Source of the DNA: CALFXN01 sp937957815
Lineage (GTDB): Bacteria; Synergistota; Synergistia; Synergistales; Aminobacteriaceae
Assembly (NCBI GenBank): GCA_036788195.1
Contig: DAIQNX010000050.1
Coordinates: 1-19,368, forward strand
Direction: 5' to 3'
Length of the DNA: 19,368 bases
Shown here: positions 7,836-16,183 of the stretch, piece by piece
Numbering within the stretch: the first letter of the stretch is position 1
Layout of the letters: each line of letters begins with the position of its first letter
The notes under the pieces: model-generated
The model's input: the letters and a program-made list of their open reading frames with translations, nothing else
What the model was told of the DNA's origin: nothing
Databases searched by the model: none
Position numbers and translations under genes: made by a program

Positions 7836-8016
7836 CCTTTCCCGGGACGACGATCGCAAGTCCTCGTTCAAAATCGCTCGCCCATCCAAACGTTCTCGCC
7901 GGTTTCGTTGGCTTCCGCCGATGGACTATGTTGCCGGTGCGGTGGCGGAACTAGAGAAATCGTATCATACAGCGATGGAATGACGGAAAAGGACGAGCGA
8001 TGTCGCAATAGGATAC
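7836..8016. other. Non-coding stretch after the IS3 relic
   Basis: No gene, RNA or repeat recognised. It may contain unrecognisable remains of the same insertion element. Confidence 0.35.
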
Positions 8017-8047
8017 AAAAACGGGGGTCGCTGTTCGGACGACCCCC
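8017..8047 (-). terminator. Rho-independent terminator after the aminotransferase
   Basis: Read on the minus strand, a perfect 8-bp stem GGGGGTCG/CGACCCCC (8040-8047 with 8023-8030) with a nine-base loop is followed by GTTTTTG (U-tract complement at 8017-8021). It lies 20 bases after the stop codon of the aminotransferase gene and ends the ectoine operon. Confidence 0.85.
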
Positions 8048-8067
8048 CTGCAAGACTTGCTTGTGTT

Positions 8068-9228
8068 CTACGCGACGCGCAATGTCCGGACGTACTTCTC
8101 CATTCTATTCATGGCTTCTTCCAGGTCGTGCTTCGAACGCGTGCACGCGATGCGTATGTACCCTTCACCTGAATCCCCGAACGCAGATCCTGGGAGCGTT
8201 GCGACGCGCCCCTGCTCGAGCAGCCCCCATGCGAACTGTTCGCTCGTCAAGCCCGTTTTCTGAATGCTCGGGAATAGGTAGAACGCACCTTCAGGGGCAG
8301 CGCAATGAATACCGGACATTGCGTTGAGGCGCCCAGCCACGTAGGTCAGACGCTCTTTAAAAATCGCCGCGCGCTCCTCGGTCTTTGCGTCGTGTGTGTT
8401 GAGTGCATGGATGGCCGCGCGCTGCGTCGGGGCGTTCACACCGTATGTCTGATTCGCGCCGATAAGGGCCATGAGACGGACAAGGTCGGCCGGACCGATC
8501 GCATATCCGATTCTCCATCCGGTCATGCAATGACTTTTCGAGAGACCGCCCATCGTGAGAGTTCTCGACTTCATGCCCGGAAGCGTCGCGAACGGAATGT
8601 GTTTGCCCTTGTAGACGAGAGTGTCGTATATCTCATCGGAAAGCACGAAAAGATCGTGTCGGTCCGCGACGGCGGCAATCTGCGTCATCCGCTCTAGCGT
8701 CATGACACGTCCGGTCGGATTGCTCGGCGAGCAAATCAACAGGACTTTCGACCTCGGCGTGATCGCGCGTTCGATGGCCTCGGCGGTCGGGACGAATCCC
8801 GTGTCTTCGGTTGTCGGTACGGGAATAGCGACGCCATGGTGTTGCGATATTTGCTCGAAATAGGGCGTGAAACACGGAGTCGGTGTGATGACCTCGTCGC
8901 CGACGTTGAGCAGAGCCTGCAATGCCAGATGGACCGATTGGATTCCGCCGGCCATCATCATGACTTCGTCCGGCGTCGAAACGAGATCATGACGACGTTG
9001 CCAATAGTCGCAGACGGCTTTTCGGACGTCCAGGAAGCCCATTATCGGCGAATAGTGCGTGTACCCCGCTTTCGCGGCCGCCGCGGCTGCGTCGACGATA
9101 TCGTGTTCCGTATGAAAGTCGGGCTCTCCCTCGCCCAGATTGACGACATCCGGATTGGCCTGCGCGGCCTGGAATATGCGAAGCATTCCCGATGGCTTCA
9201 TGTTGCTGTACATCTCCGCGAATTTCAC
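8068..9228 (-). CDS. PLP-dependent aminotransferase, class I/II (aspartate aminotransferase fold)
   Basis: About 386 residues, the normal length for the AAT-I fold. Visible landmarks are GEGEPDFHT near the N-terminus, GYTHYSPIMG, the SNPTG loop, SDEIYDTLVY, the PLP lysine in GGLSKSHCMTGWRIGY (second K of SKS context, about residue 231), and the substrate-carboxylate arginine in GYIRIACTR. It moves an amino group between an amino acid and a 2-oxoacid; the donor is not readable. Start: GTG at 9228, with AAGGGG eight bases upstream; a GTG at 9237 is in frame but sits right against that site. It is the last gene of the ectoine operon, so 2,4-diaminobutyrate or its products are possible substrates, although the known DoeD is a class III enzyme. 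A related aminotransferase ends at the right edge of the window. Confidence 0.9.
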   Translation of the reverse strand: MKFAEMYSNMKPSGMLRIFQAAQANPDVVNLGEGEPDFHTEHDIVDAAAAAAKAGYTHYSPIMGFLDVRKAVCDYWQRRHDLVSTPDEVMMMAGGIQSVHLALQALLNVGDEVITPTPCFTPYFEQISQHHGVAIPVPTTEDTGFVPTAEAIERAITPRSKVLLICSPSNPTGRVMTLERMTQIAAVADRHDLFVLSDEIYDTLVYKGKHIPFATLPGMKSRTLTMGGLSKSHCMTGWRIGYAIGPADLVRLMALIGANQTYGVNAPTQRAAIHALNTHDAKTEERAAIFKERLTYVAGRLNAMSGIHCAAPEGAFYLFPSIQKTGLTSEQFAWGLLEQGRVATLPGSAFGDSGEGYIRIACTRSKHDLEEAMNRMEKYVRTLRVA

Positions 9229-9288
9229 TGCATACACCCCTTTTTTCTTTGAGAACCCGAGATTGCGGCGATCGTGCGTCCCGTCTTT

Positions 9289-10143
9289 CTATTCGTATTC
9301 CTTCAACATGGCGGCGTACTCTTCTTCCGTCCCCTTCCGCACGTGATAGCAATGCTCGTCGCTCGGGAACGCTCCCGTTCTCACGTCGTTCGCGTAATCG
9401 CTGAAGGCCTTCGTAATGGTTTCCGCAACGTTCGCGTAGACCTTGACGAACTTCGGCGTGAACGCCTGAAAGAGCCCGATCATATCGCCGCAAATGAGGA
9501 GCTGTCCGTCGCAGGGGCCGCCGGCGCCGATCGAATAGACCGGAATGGTCAGCTTCTTGGCGATGAAACGCGTGAGCTCGGGCGGAACGGCCTCGACCAG
9601 CAACGCATACGCGCCCGCTTCCTGCACCGCGATTGCATCTTCGATGACGAATCGGGCCGATTCGGGGTCGAGTCCCTGCGCCTTAAAACCACCGAGCGGT
9701 CCCGAACTCTGCGGCGTCAGCCCGATATGACCGCATACGAGAACGCCCGCGTCGGCGATGGCCTTGATCCTCGATTTGACTCGCACGCCGCCCTCGAGTT
9801 TGACGGCGTCGACATCGGATTCCTTGAGGAAACGCACGGCGTTCTCAACCGCCTGCTCGTCGGAAACCTGATACGCGCCGAAAGGCATATCTCCCATGAC
9901 GAACGTATTCGGCGCTCCGCGACGCACCGCTTTGCAATGGCTGATGCAATCGTCCATCGTCACGGGAATCGTTCCCTGATACCCAAGGACGATCATGCCG
10001 AGCGAATCGCCTACGAGGATCATGTCGATTCCCGCGACTTCCGCGAAACTCGCCATCGGGAAGTCGTATGCGGTCACCCACGTTACTTGTTCGTGATTCT
10101 TCTTCATGTTCATGAACTCCAAACGCCCTTTTTTCTTTGCCAT
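9289..10143 (-). CDS. panB: 3-methyl-2-oxobutanoate hydroxymethyltransferase (PanB)
   Basis: This 284-residue TIM-barrel enzyme normally adds a hydroxymethyl group from methylenetetrahydrofolate to 2-oxoisovalerate, giving ketopantoate for CoA synthesis. All catalytic landmarks are present: VTAYDFPMA, VGDSLGM (metal Asp46), GDMPFG (metal Asp, about residue 85), VKLEGG (Lys), HIGLTPQS and LLVEAVP (Glu). The family-typical length and intact motifs say it is active. Start ATG 10143 has AGGAG nine bases upstream. What is odd is the setting: no panC, panD or panE is near, and it sits inside a catabolic operon between EutB and an aminotransferase. It may be a plain pantothenate gene caught in the operon, or a 2-oxoacid/one-carbon enzyme used in the degradation pathway. 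Confidence 0.93.
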   Translation of the reverse strand: MAKKKGRLEFMNMKKNHEQVTWVTAYDFPMASFAEVAGIDMILVGDSLGMIVLGYQGTIPVTMDDCISHCKAVRRGAPNTFVMGDMPFGAYQVSDEQAVENAVRFLKESDVDAVKLEGGVRVKSRIKAIADAGVLVCGHIGLTPQSSGPLGGFKAQGLDPESARFVIEDAIAVQEAGAYALLVEAVPPELTRFIAKKLTIPVYSIGAGGPCDGQLLICGDMIGLFQAFTPKFVKVYANVAETITKAFSDYANDVRTGAFPSDEHCYHVRKGTEEEYAAMLKEYE

Positions 10144-10208
10144 AGTTGCTTACTCCTTCCGAGATAAAGTAATGTAGTAATGTACGCCGCGATTGTTTTT
10201 ACGATGCA

Positions 10209-11186
10209 CTACGATTGTCGGATCGCTTTCAGGAACGCATCGTGATCGACGTTGCATCCCGTGATGATCACCGCGACTCTGTGTCCCGAAGTCACACGTA
10301 TCGCGCCGCAAAGAAGCGCACCGACACCAGTTGCAGCCGCCCCCTCGACGGCGATGCGATGATATCTGAACAAAAAATCCATGCCGTTCGCGATCGCGAT
10401 CTCGGGGATCAAGACGATGTCGTTCACAAGGTCGCGAACGAGTGAGAACGTGTATTTGTTATTGCTTCCTATGCCGCCGAGCAAGCTGTCGGCGAGTGTA
10501 TCCACTTCCTCGAGAACGACGGGACGCCCTGCATCGATACTCGCGCGCATAGCTGCCCCTTGCTCCATCGAAACGCCACACACGATTGCGTAGCGGTGCG
10601 TAGCCTTCACGCCGATCGCGATACCCGATATCAGACCGCCTCCGGATGTTGGCACGACAACCATATCCAGATCGGGAAGATCCTCGAACAGCTCGAGCGC
10701 GATCGTACCCTGCCCCGCGATGACCTCAGGGTCGTCGAAGGGACTGACGATCGTCATTCCCTCCTCATACGCGAGTCGTCGGCACAGCGCTTCGGCGTCA
10801 TCCTGACTGGCTCCGTGGACGCGAATCTCCGCACCATATCGTCTGATCGCATCGATCTTGACGCTCGGAACTCTGTTCGAAACGCATATGACCGCCCGTA
10901 CTCCGAGCGAACGAGCAACAGAGCTCACAGCGAGCGCGTGATTTCCGGTTGAGAATGTCGTCACACCCCGTGCACGCTCTGCCGAGTCGAGTGAAAGAAT
11001 CTTGTTGGCGGCGCCACGAATTTTAAAGGCGCCGATATCTTGCAGGTTCTCGAGTTTCAAATAGGCGTCGGTTCCGATAGCATCCGAAAGATGCGGCGAA
11101 CGTACGAGAGGCGTGTGGCGAATATATGGTGCGATGCGACGACGCGCGACCCAAATGTCCCTGAGTTCGAGGCCCTCGCCGATCAC
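10209..11186 (-). CDS. eutB: EutB-like hydroxyectoine utilisation dehydratase (threonine dehydratase family)
   Basis: A 325-residue fold-type II PLP enzyme. The PLP lysine is Lys55 in DIGAFKIRGAANK; the substrate loop is STGNHALAV, and the phosphate-binding glycine loop is TSGGGLISG. There is no C-terminal ACT regulatory domain, so it is not biosynthetic IlvA. The overall text, from RRRIAPYIRHTPLVRSPHLS through VSMEQGAAMRASI and LADSLLGGIGSNNKYTF to ITGCNVDHDAFL, matches my recollection of EutB of ectoine clusters better than that of generic TdcB. EutB is thought to act on hydroxyectoine or its open-chain product. It starts with GTG at 11186 (GGAG eight bases upstream) and overlaps the deacetylase stop by 4 bases. 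Sixty-five bases separate it from panB. A catabolic serine/threonine dehydratase is the alternative. Confidence 0.82.
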   Translation of the reverse strand: MIGEGLELRDIWVARRRIAPYIRHTPLVRSPHLSDAIGTDAYLKLENLQDIGAFKIRGAANKILSLDSAERARGVTTFSTGNHALAVSSVARSLGVRAVICVSNRVPSVKIDAIRRYGAEIRVHGASQDDAEALCRRLAYEEGMTIVSPFDDPEVIAGQGTIALELFEDLPDLDMVVVPTSGGGLISGIAIGVKATHRYAIVCGVSMEQGAAMRASIDAGRPVVLEEVDTLADSLLGGIGSNNKYTFSLVRDLVNDIVLIPEIAIANGMDFLFRYHRIAVEGAAATGVGALLCGAIRVTSGHRVAVIITGCNVDHDAFLKAIRQS

Positions 11187-12442
11187 GATCGTTTCTCCGT
11201 TGGTCCGGCGGACGTATTGAACGCCATCGGCGCGGCATTTCCGCGCACTTCGTTTCTCCGGTTCTCCGACAGAAACGCCTGCGTCGAACGGACAAGAAGA
11301 TCGACGGCGATCGGCAATGCCGCCTCGTCGATATCGAACTTGGGATGATGATGGGGATACCGCGCGTTTCGCCGATTGCCAGCCCCGACAAAGACGAATG
11401 CTGACGGAACCTCTCGCGCGAATTCAGCGAAATCCTCTCCAGCCATGCATTTGAACGGAACGATGTTTTCGTCGCCGATGATGTGAGCCGCAATCTCACG
11501 AACGAGAGCCGACATTTCGGGATCATTCACGAGACAGGGGTTGCTTGGAATCCACTTGAGCGAGAACTCCGTTCCGTGTGCGGTGCATATCCCTTCCACG
11601 ATCCGCGCGAATCGTTGACGCGGTTGCTCGGCGCTATTCGCGTCGCCCTCATACAGATACCGCACTGTCCCTGCGAGGACGGCCTCCTCGGGAACGATAT
11701 TCGAGGCATCTCCGCCAGCGTGGATGTTGCCGAACATGACGAGTGTCGGTGTGAGAACATCCACCTCCCGGGTTTGTATCATCTGCACCGACACGATCAG
11801 CGACGCCGCGGCGAGCACGGGATCGATCGCGTACTGCGGAGCACCGGTGTGTCCTCCCTTTCCGCGGATCACGATGCGAAACTCGTCCATGGCGGCCATT
11901 ACCGGCCCCGGCATGATGCCGATCGTGCCTAACGGGAGGCTGCTCCATACATGTATCCCCAATGCGCCGTCGACCTTCGGGGCGGCAGTCAGCTTTCCCT
12001 CGTCGATCATCCGACGAGCGCCGGCGACCTCCTCATTTGGCTGAAAAACGAACCGGACGTTCCCCGAGAGGCGATTCTGCATTCCCGACAGAATTTTTGC
12101 GGCAACCAACATAGACGCCATATGCGCATCGTGACCGCACGCATGCATGACTCCCGTTGTGGACGACGCGAAGGGAAGACCAGTCTGTTCCTCGAGCGGC
12201 AAGGCATCCATATCTGTTCGCAGCAGAAGGGTCTTTCCGGGAGTCGAACCTCGAAGCAACGCAGTGACTCCCGTTTCCGCAACGCCTTCGCGGACGTCAA
12301 GATCGAGATCGCGCAGATATGAGGCAATCCGCGCCGCGCTCCTGTGCTCTTGGAAGCCCAATTCAGGATGTTCGTGGAAATCCCGACGCAATCGGACGAC
12401 CTCATCGACGAGGGAGCGGGTGTCGGGGCTCAGATCGGCCAT
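11183..12442 (-). CDS. M20-family amidohydrolase, probable N-acetyl-diaminobutyrate deacetylase (DoeB2-like)
   Basis: A 419-residue metal-dependent deacylase of the M20D type. Metal ligands are readable: Cys102 and His104 in HACGHDAHMAS, Glu138 in FQPNEE, His164 in GIHVW, and His366 in the PHHHPKFD segment; DMDALPLEEQTG precedes them and MAGEDFAEF follows. The dimerisation domain spans about residues 185-300. The ~25-residue tail after residue 394 is longer than usual and looks disordered. Start ATG 12442 has TAGGAG overlapping the DoeA stop. Placed between ectoine hydrolase and EutB, it should remove the acetyl group from N-acetyl-2,4-diaminobutyrate, the product of DoeA; M20 enzymes called DoeB2 are known in this role in place of the AstE/AspA-type DoeB. 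Sequence alone would also fit a hippurate or amino-acid amidase. Confidence 0.8.
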   Translation of the reverse strand: MADLSPDTRSLVDEVVRLRRDFHEHPELGFQEHRSAARIASYLRDLDLDVREGVAETGVTALLRGSTPGKTLLLRTDMDALPLEEQTGLPFASSTTGVMHACGHDAHMASMLVAAKILSGMQNRLSGNVRFVFQPNEEVAGARRMIDEGKLTAAPKVDGALGIHVWSSLPLGTIGIMPGPVMAAMDEFRIVIRGKGGHTGAPQYAIDPVLAAASLIVSVQMIQTREVDVLTPTLVMFGNIHAGGDASNIVPEEAVLAGTVRYLYEGDANSAEQPRQRFARIVEGICTAHGTEFSLKWIPSNPCLVNDPEMSALVREIAAHIIGDENIVPFKCMAGEDFAEFAREVPSAFVFVGAGNRRNARYPHHHPKFDIDEAALPIAVDLLVRSTQAFLSENRRNEVRGNAAPMAFNTSAGPTEKRS

Positions 12443-12454
12443 CGTCTGCCGCTC

Positions 12455-13624
12455 CTACTTCGTGAAGATCTTTCTCGGGAACGAGCAGAACGTCTCGCAC
12501 CCACTCTCGGTGACGAGGAAGGGCTCGCTGTTCTCGAACCCAAAATCGTCCTGCCAAATACCCGGCATGAGATGGATCGTCATGCCCGGTTTGAGCACGG
12601 TTTTGTCTCCCGGCCGAAGCGACAGGGTATGCTCCCCCCAGTCGGGAACGTAATTTGCACCGATCGAATATCCCAAACGCGACGGCTTCACGACGCCGGA
12701 TCCCGCGATGGCGCTCCGCCATCGTTCTTCCACTTCTTCGCACGTCACGCCCGGTCGTATGAAGGCGAGCGTCTCCTCGACTCCGCGCAGGACCGTCTGT
12801 TCCACTTGCCTGAGTTGTTTGGAGGGTTCGCCGATGAAGGCCGTTCGTGACAACGGGCAGTGGTAGCGAAAACGGACGCCCGTAAGTTCGAGCAGGATCA
12901 GGTCGCCTTTGGCGTACTTCCGTTCTGGATCCCATCCAAGATGCGCGCACGACGTGCGTTCGTTCGACGGCATGATCGGAAAGATGGCAGGATGGTCGCC
13001 CGTGAACTCGGGAGTTCCCAAGACGCACGAATGGTAGACATTCGCAGCCGCACTGCTCTCGGACTTGCCCTCCTGGATCGAATCGATCGCGGTTTGCATG
13101 ACGTTCTCGCAGACCTTTGACGCTTGCCGCATATACTCGATTTCCGCGGGCGATTTGATCACGCGTACCCAATTCACGAGCGATGTCGCATCGACGATCT
13201 TCATCCGCGGAAGTTCTCCGACGAGCGTCTCGAGACACTTTGCCGTGAACCAGTAGTTGTCCATTTCAACGCCCAAGTTCTTGGCGTCCCATCCGTGCTC
13301 CCGGATGATATCCGCGACAAATGACATCGGATGTTTGAATATGTTCTGAACGTAATCGTCGTTGTAGGGACGGATGTTCTCATGCTTCAGCCACGTGGTG
13401 AGCTTCGCTCCGTTCCCGTCCATCCCCCGCCCCCACCAGATCGGTTCGTCGTGGTCGAGCGCGATCACCAATCCCTGATGGACGTAGAATGACCATCCAT
13501 CGTATCCGGTCAGATAGTTCATGTTTGCGGGATCGCTGACGATAAGCACCTCGACACGATTCCGAAGCATGGATTCCTTCGTTTTTCGCAAGCGCTCGCG
13601 GAACTCGGAGATCTCGAAATACAT
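12455..13624 (-). CDS. doeA: Ectoine hydrolase (DoeA/EutD, M24 family)
   Basis: A 389-residue pita-bread-fold protein that opens the ectoine ring to N-acetyl-2,4-diaminobutyrate in the cytoplasm. It shares with DoeA a run of distinctive blocks: SDPANMNYLTGYDGWSFYVH (residues 30-49), MDGNG (68-72), YVQN..HPM (91-100), GVEMDNYWFTAK (118-129), SLVNWVRVIKSPAEIEYMR (148-166), RYHCPLSRT (253-261), GANYVPDWGEHTLSLRPGD (322-340) and TESGCET (372-378). The aspartate metal ligands of ordinary M24 aminopeptidases are not evident, as in the creatinase/DoeA branch, which argues against prolidase. Start ATG 13624 has GGAGGT about ten bases upstream. It lies between the TRAP binding protein and the deacetylase. 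Confidence 0.88.
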   Translation of the reverse strand: MYFEISEFRERLRKTKESMLRNRVEVLIVSDPANMNYLTGYDGWSFYVHQGLVIALDHDEPIWWGRGMDGNGAKLTTWLKHENIRPYNDDYVQNIFKHPMSFVADIIREHGWDAKNLGVEMDNYWFTAKCLETLVGELPRMKIVDATSLVNWVRVIKSPAEIEYMRQASKVCENVMQTAIDSIQEGKSESSAAANVYHSCVLGTPEFTGDHPAIFPIMPSNERTSCAHLGWDPERKYAKGDLILLELTGVRFRYHCPLSRTAFIGEPSKQLRQVEQTVLRGVEETLAFIRPGVTCEEVEERWRSAIAGSGVVKPSRLGYSIGANYVPDWGEHTLSLRPGDKTVLKPGMTIHLMPGIWQDDFGFENSEPFLVTESGCETFCSFPRKIFTK

Positions 13625-13748
13625 TTGTTCTTACACCTCCGTCGTCGGTGACGTGACATGTATCGTTTATGCGCCGAAAATACCCAACCGAGTCGAGTGG
13701 CGGCGAAGAATCCATATCCGAATCCCCGCCGCTGCGAGTTCGATCGCT

Positions 13749-14786
13749 CTACTTCGCGATTCTTTTCTCCGCCTCGGCGAGTTCCGTGACGAGTGTCTCG
13801 AGGATTGCCTTCCCATGCGGGGCCGCCATTTTGAGGTACGTATCACGGACGGGAAGCGAGAGCTGCTTGAATGCGGTGCGTTCGTCCTCGGTCAGGACAA
13901 TCACCTGAAGAGACGGCTTGATCTTGCGCATCTTCGCGAGCCGTTCATCGTTCATCTTCGCCTGCATGTCGAAGACATGGTCGATGGCTTCCTTGGACGC
14001 CTCAACAATCAGCTTTTGCTGTTCCGCCGGAAGGCTGTTGAACCATTTGAGACCAACGACGAACGTTCCGACGAACGGCATTTCCCGCGCGTCAATGAAG
14101 TAGTCCTGTTGTTCGTAGAATTTCATCTCCTCATGGGCGAAATAAGGCTGGATGTTGCCGTCGACGCTCTTGAGTTGCAACGCGGAGTACAGATCCGGAT
14201 AGGGTACTTGCACGGCGTTGGCGCCATAGGATTTGTAAATCTCGGCGAGCAATGGATCGCCCATGATCCTCATCCTGAAGTTCTTGAAATCATCGGGTTT
14301 CCTGAGCGGTTTGTTCGCGGTCCAAATCTGCCACCCTTCGGGAAACACTCCGAGTAGCTTGAGGTTGTGTTTTTCGTATTCCACGTCCAAGAGCTTGTAG
14401 ATTGCCACGCTGTTTTTCATGACGTCCTTGTTGACTTCCATTCTGTCGGACCAGATGAACGGCAGCGAGAAAACCCGAACGACCGGGATGAACGTTCCGA
14501 GGTGTCCCGGGGAGGCCATCGCGAACTGAAGCACGCCGTTCATCGTCTGCTCGGTCAGATCTTCGCTGTCGCCGAGAACGCCGACCGGATAGATCACGAA
14601 ATCCACGTCGGGCATTTTCCCCGCGATCTTATTCTTGAAAAATTGTGCGAATTTGTCCTGAACGCTCCCCGTGATCTCCTCGATAGCGAATTTCCACTGC
14701 TGTTTCGTCGCGAACGCCGGCGCTGCGGATACGAACAGTGCGGCCGACACCGAAAGCAGTACTGCAAACGTGATCAACTTCCTCAT
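13749..14786 (-). CDS. TRAP transporter solute-binding protein, ectoine type (TeaA/UehA-like)
   Basis: A 345-residue periplasmic binding protein of the DctP family. A classic signal peptide covers residues 1-26 (MRKLITFAVLL...APAFA, cleaved before TKQQW). The mature part begins WKFAIEEITGSVQDKFAQFF and continues GVLGDSEDLTEQTMNGVLQF, SPGHLGTFIPVV and GDPLLAEIYKSYGA, all closely resembling the ectoine binder TeaA/UehA rather than the dicarboxylate DctP. It should bind ectoine or hydroxyectoine and hand it to the membrane subunits. Start ATG 14786 has a full AGGAGGT eight bases upstream; an in-frame ATG at 14852 would put 22 charged residues before the signal peptide. The 124-base gap to doeA holds a weak 6-bp GC hairpin (13700-13732) and nothing else I can name. 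Confidence 0.87.
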   Translation of the reverse strand: MRKLITFAVLLSVSAALFVSAAPAFATKQQWKFAIEEITGSVQDKFAQFFKNKIAGKMPDVDFVIYPVGVLGDSEDLTEQTMNGVLQFAMASPGHLGTFIPVVRVFSLPFIWSDRMEVNKDVMKNSVAIYKLLDVEYEKHNLKLLGVFPEGWQIWTANKPLRKPDDFKNFRMRIMGDPLLAEIYKSYGANAVQVPYPDLYSALQLKSVDGNIQPYFAHEEMKFYEQQDYFIDAREMPFVGTFVVGLKWFNSLPAEQQKLIVEASKEAIDHVFDMQAKMNDERLAKMRKIKPSLQVIVLTEDERTAFKQLSLPVRDTYLKMAAPHGKAILETLVTELAEAEKRIAK

Positions 14787-14901
14787 TTCGAACACCTCCT
14801 CGATTTGTTCTTTCTTGTTCCATTGCGTGTATGCATTTCGTCGGGGAGCCATGTGATTTCTCTTCGAGCAAATCCCTCCTCCCTCGTCGAGCGGACGTCC
14901 G

Positions 14902-16182
14902 TCATCGGAACGCCATATCCCGCAGGAACAGCGACAACGGCGGAAAGAAAATGACGACGAATGTCGCCAGGATATAGAGCACCAGAAAGGGCATGACTCT
15001 TCTCACGACGTCTGCGTACGGCCTGTGGAATACTGCCATGGCCGTGAAGATGTTGCATCCGAAAGGCGGCGTCACGGCTCCGATGGCAGCCTGCATCGTG
15101 ACCAACACGCCGATAAGGATCGGATCGATGCCAAGTCGAACGGCGATGGGGTGGAATATCGGCGCAAGGATCATGATCACGACGATGGAATCGACGAACA
15201 TGCATCCGACGAAATAGGCGGCGGCGATGATCATCAGCAGCTTCGTTACCGACGGGTCGGTTCCGAGAAGCGGCGGAAGGATCATCTCCGGTATGCGCGC
15301 GAAGCCGATGAGCCACGAAAACGCGGAACCTGCAGCCACGAGAATGAATACGACTGCCGTCACGATTCCTGTCGAGAGGGCCACGCGATACAAATCCTTG
15401 AATCCGATATGGCGGTAGAGGAACATTTCTACGACCACTGCGTACAGTACGGCGATTGCCGCGGCTTCGGTGGGGCTGAATTTGCCCGAATAGATGCCCC
15501 CTAGAATGATCAGTGGAAACCCGATGGGAATGATCGCCTTCTTCAACGCCCTCATTCGGTCGGCTATGGGCAACTTGGGAGTCCGGACGACATCCATGCC
15601 GCGTGCCGCGATGCTGCAATATGCCGCGAAGACGAAGAAAACGAGCAACCCCGGTCCCACTCCCGCGATGAAAAGCTCGCCGACCGAACTTCCCGTGACT
15701 ACGCCGTAAATGATCATCGAAATGCTCGGAGGGATCAGCAGGGCGATCCCCGCCGCGTTGATGATCAACGCGATCGAGAAGGAATCGTCATAGCCGTCCC
15801 GAAGAAGATACGGGCGCATGGTGCCGCCGATCGCGACGACGGTTGCCTGCGTCGATCCCGACACCGCGCCGAAAAACGTGCATGCCGCCGTGGTCGTGAC
15901 CGCCAGTCCGCCCCGCAGATGGCCGAAGAACGCCATCACGCAATCGATGAGGCGCCTCGCAACCTGCCCCGTCGTGATTACGTCGGCCGCGAAAATGAAC
16001 ATCGGCACCGCGATGAGCGACAAGGGGCGGATTCCGACGAGCATCTGCTGGATGAGATTCATCGGATCGAATCCAGGGAAATAGGCACCCGCCACGACAA
16101 CGGGTGCGAGAACGAGCGGAACGATCATCGGAAAGCCAAGCGCCAGAAAGAACAGCATGATTCCGATCATCAGGAGCAGCAT
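14902..16182 (-). CDS. TRAP transporter large membrane subunit (DctM type)
   Basis: A 426-residue integral membrane protein with about twelve hydrophobic segments. Family blocks include VPMFIFAADVITTGQVARRL, FFGAVSGSTQATVVAIGGTM, PPSISMIIYGVVTGSSVGELF, GKFSPTEAAAIAVLYA and TPPFGCNIF near the C-terminus. It carries the substrate translocation path, driven by sodium. The start at ATG 16182 is one base after the stop of the small subunit and has GGGAGG ten bases upstream; the open frame extends further only inside the small-subunit gene. A 115-base gap with a GGGAGGAGGG-like run separates it from the binding-protein gene. The ectoine assignment comes from its partner protein and neighbours. Confidence 0.93.
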   Translation of the reverse strand: MLLLMIGIMLFFLALGFPMIVPLVLAPVVVAGAYFPGFDPMNLIQQMLVGIRPLSLIAVPMFIFAADVITTGQVARRLIDCVMAFFGHLRGGLAVTTTAACTFFGAVSGSTQATVVAIGGTMRPYLLRDGYDDSFSIALIINAAGIALLIPPSISMIIYGVVTGSSVGELFIAGVGPGLLVFFVFAAYCSIAARGMDVVRTPKLPIADRMRALKKAIIPIGFPLIILGGIYSGKFSPTEAAAIAVLYAVVVEMFLYRHIGFKDLYRVALSTGIVTAVVFILVAAGSAFSWLIGFARIPEMILPPLLGTDPSVTKLLMIIAAAYFVGCMFVDSIVVIMILAPIFHPIAVRLGIDPILIGVLVTMQAAIGAVTPPFGCNIFTAMAVFHRPYADVVRRVMPFLVLYILATFVVIFFPPLSLFLRDMAFR

Positions 16183-16183
16183 G

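Noticed and set aside
7836..8016. Possible short genes on the plus strand between the IS3 relic and the terminator
   Set aside because: No ribosome site and no recognisable family; the frame continues from the broken transposase.
10209..11186. Biosynthetic threonine deaminase IlvA
   Set aside because: The protein is 325 residues without an ACT regulatory domain, and the context is ectoine catabolism, not isoleucine synthesis.
12455..13624. Xaa-Pro dipeptidase
   Set aside because: M24 metal ligands are not evident and the protein carries DoeA-specific blocks such as the GYDGWSFYVH and PDWGEHTLSLRP segments.
14787..14852. Longer start for the TRAP binding protein
   Set aside because: It would place 22 charged residues before a standard signal peptide; the ATG at 14786 has a full AGGAGGT at correct spacing.
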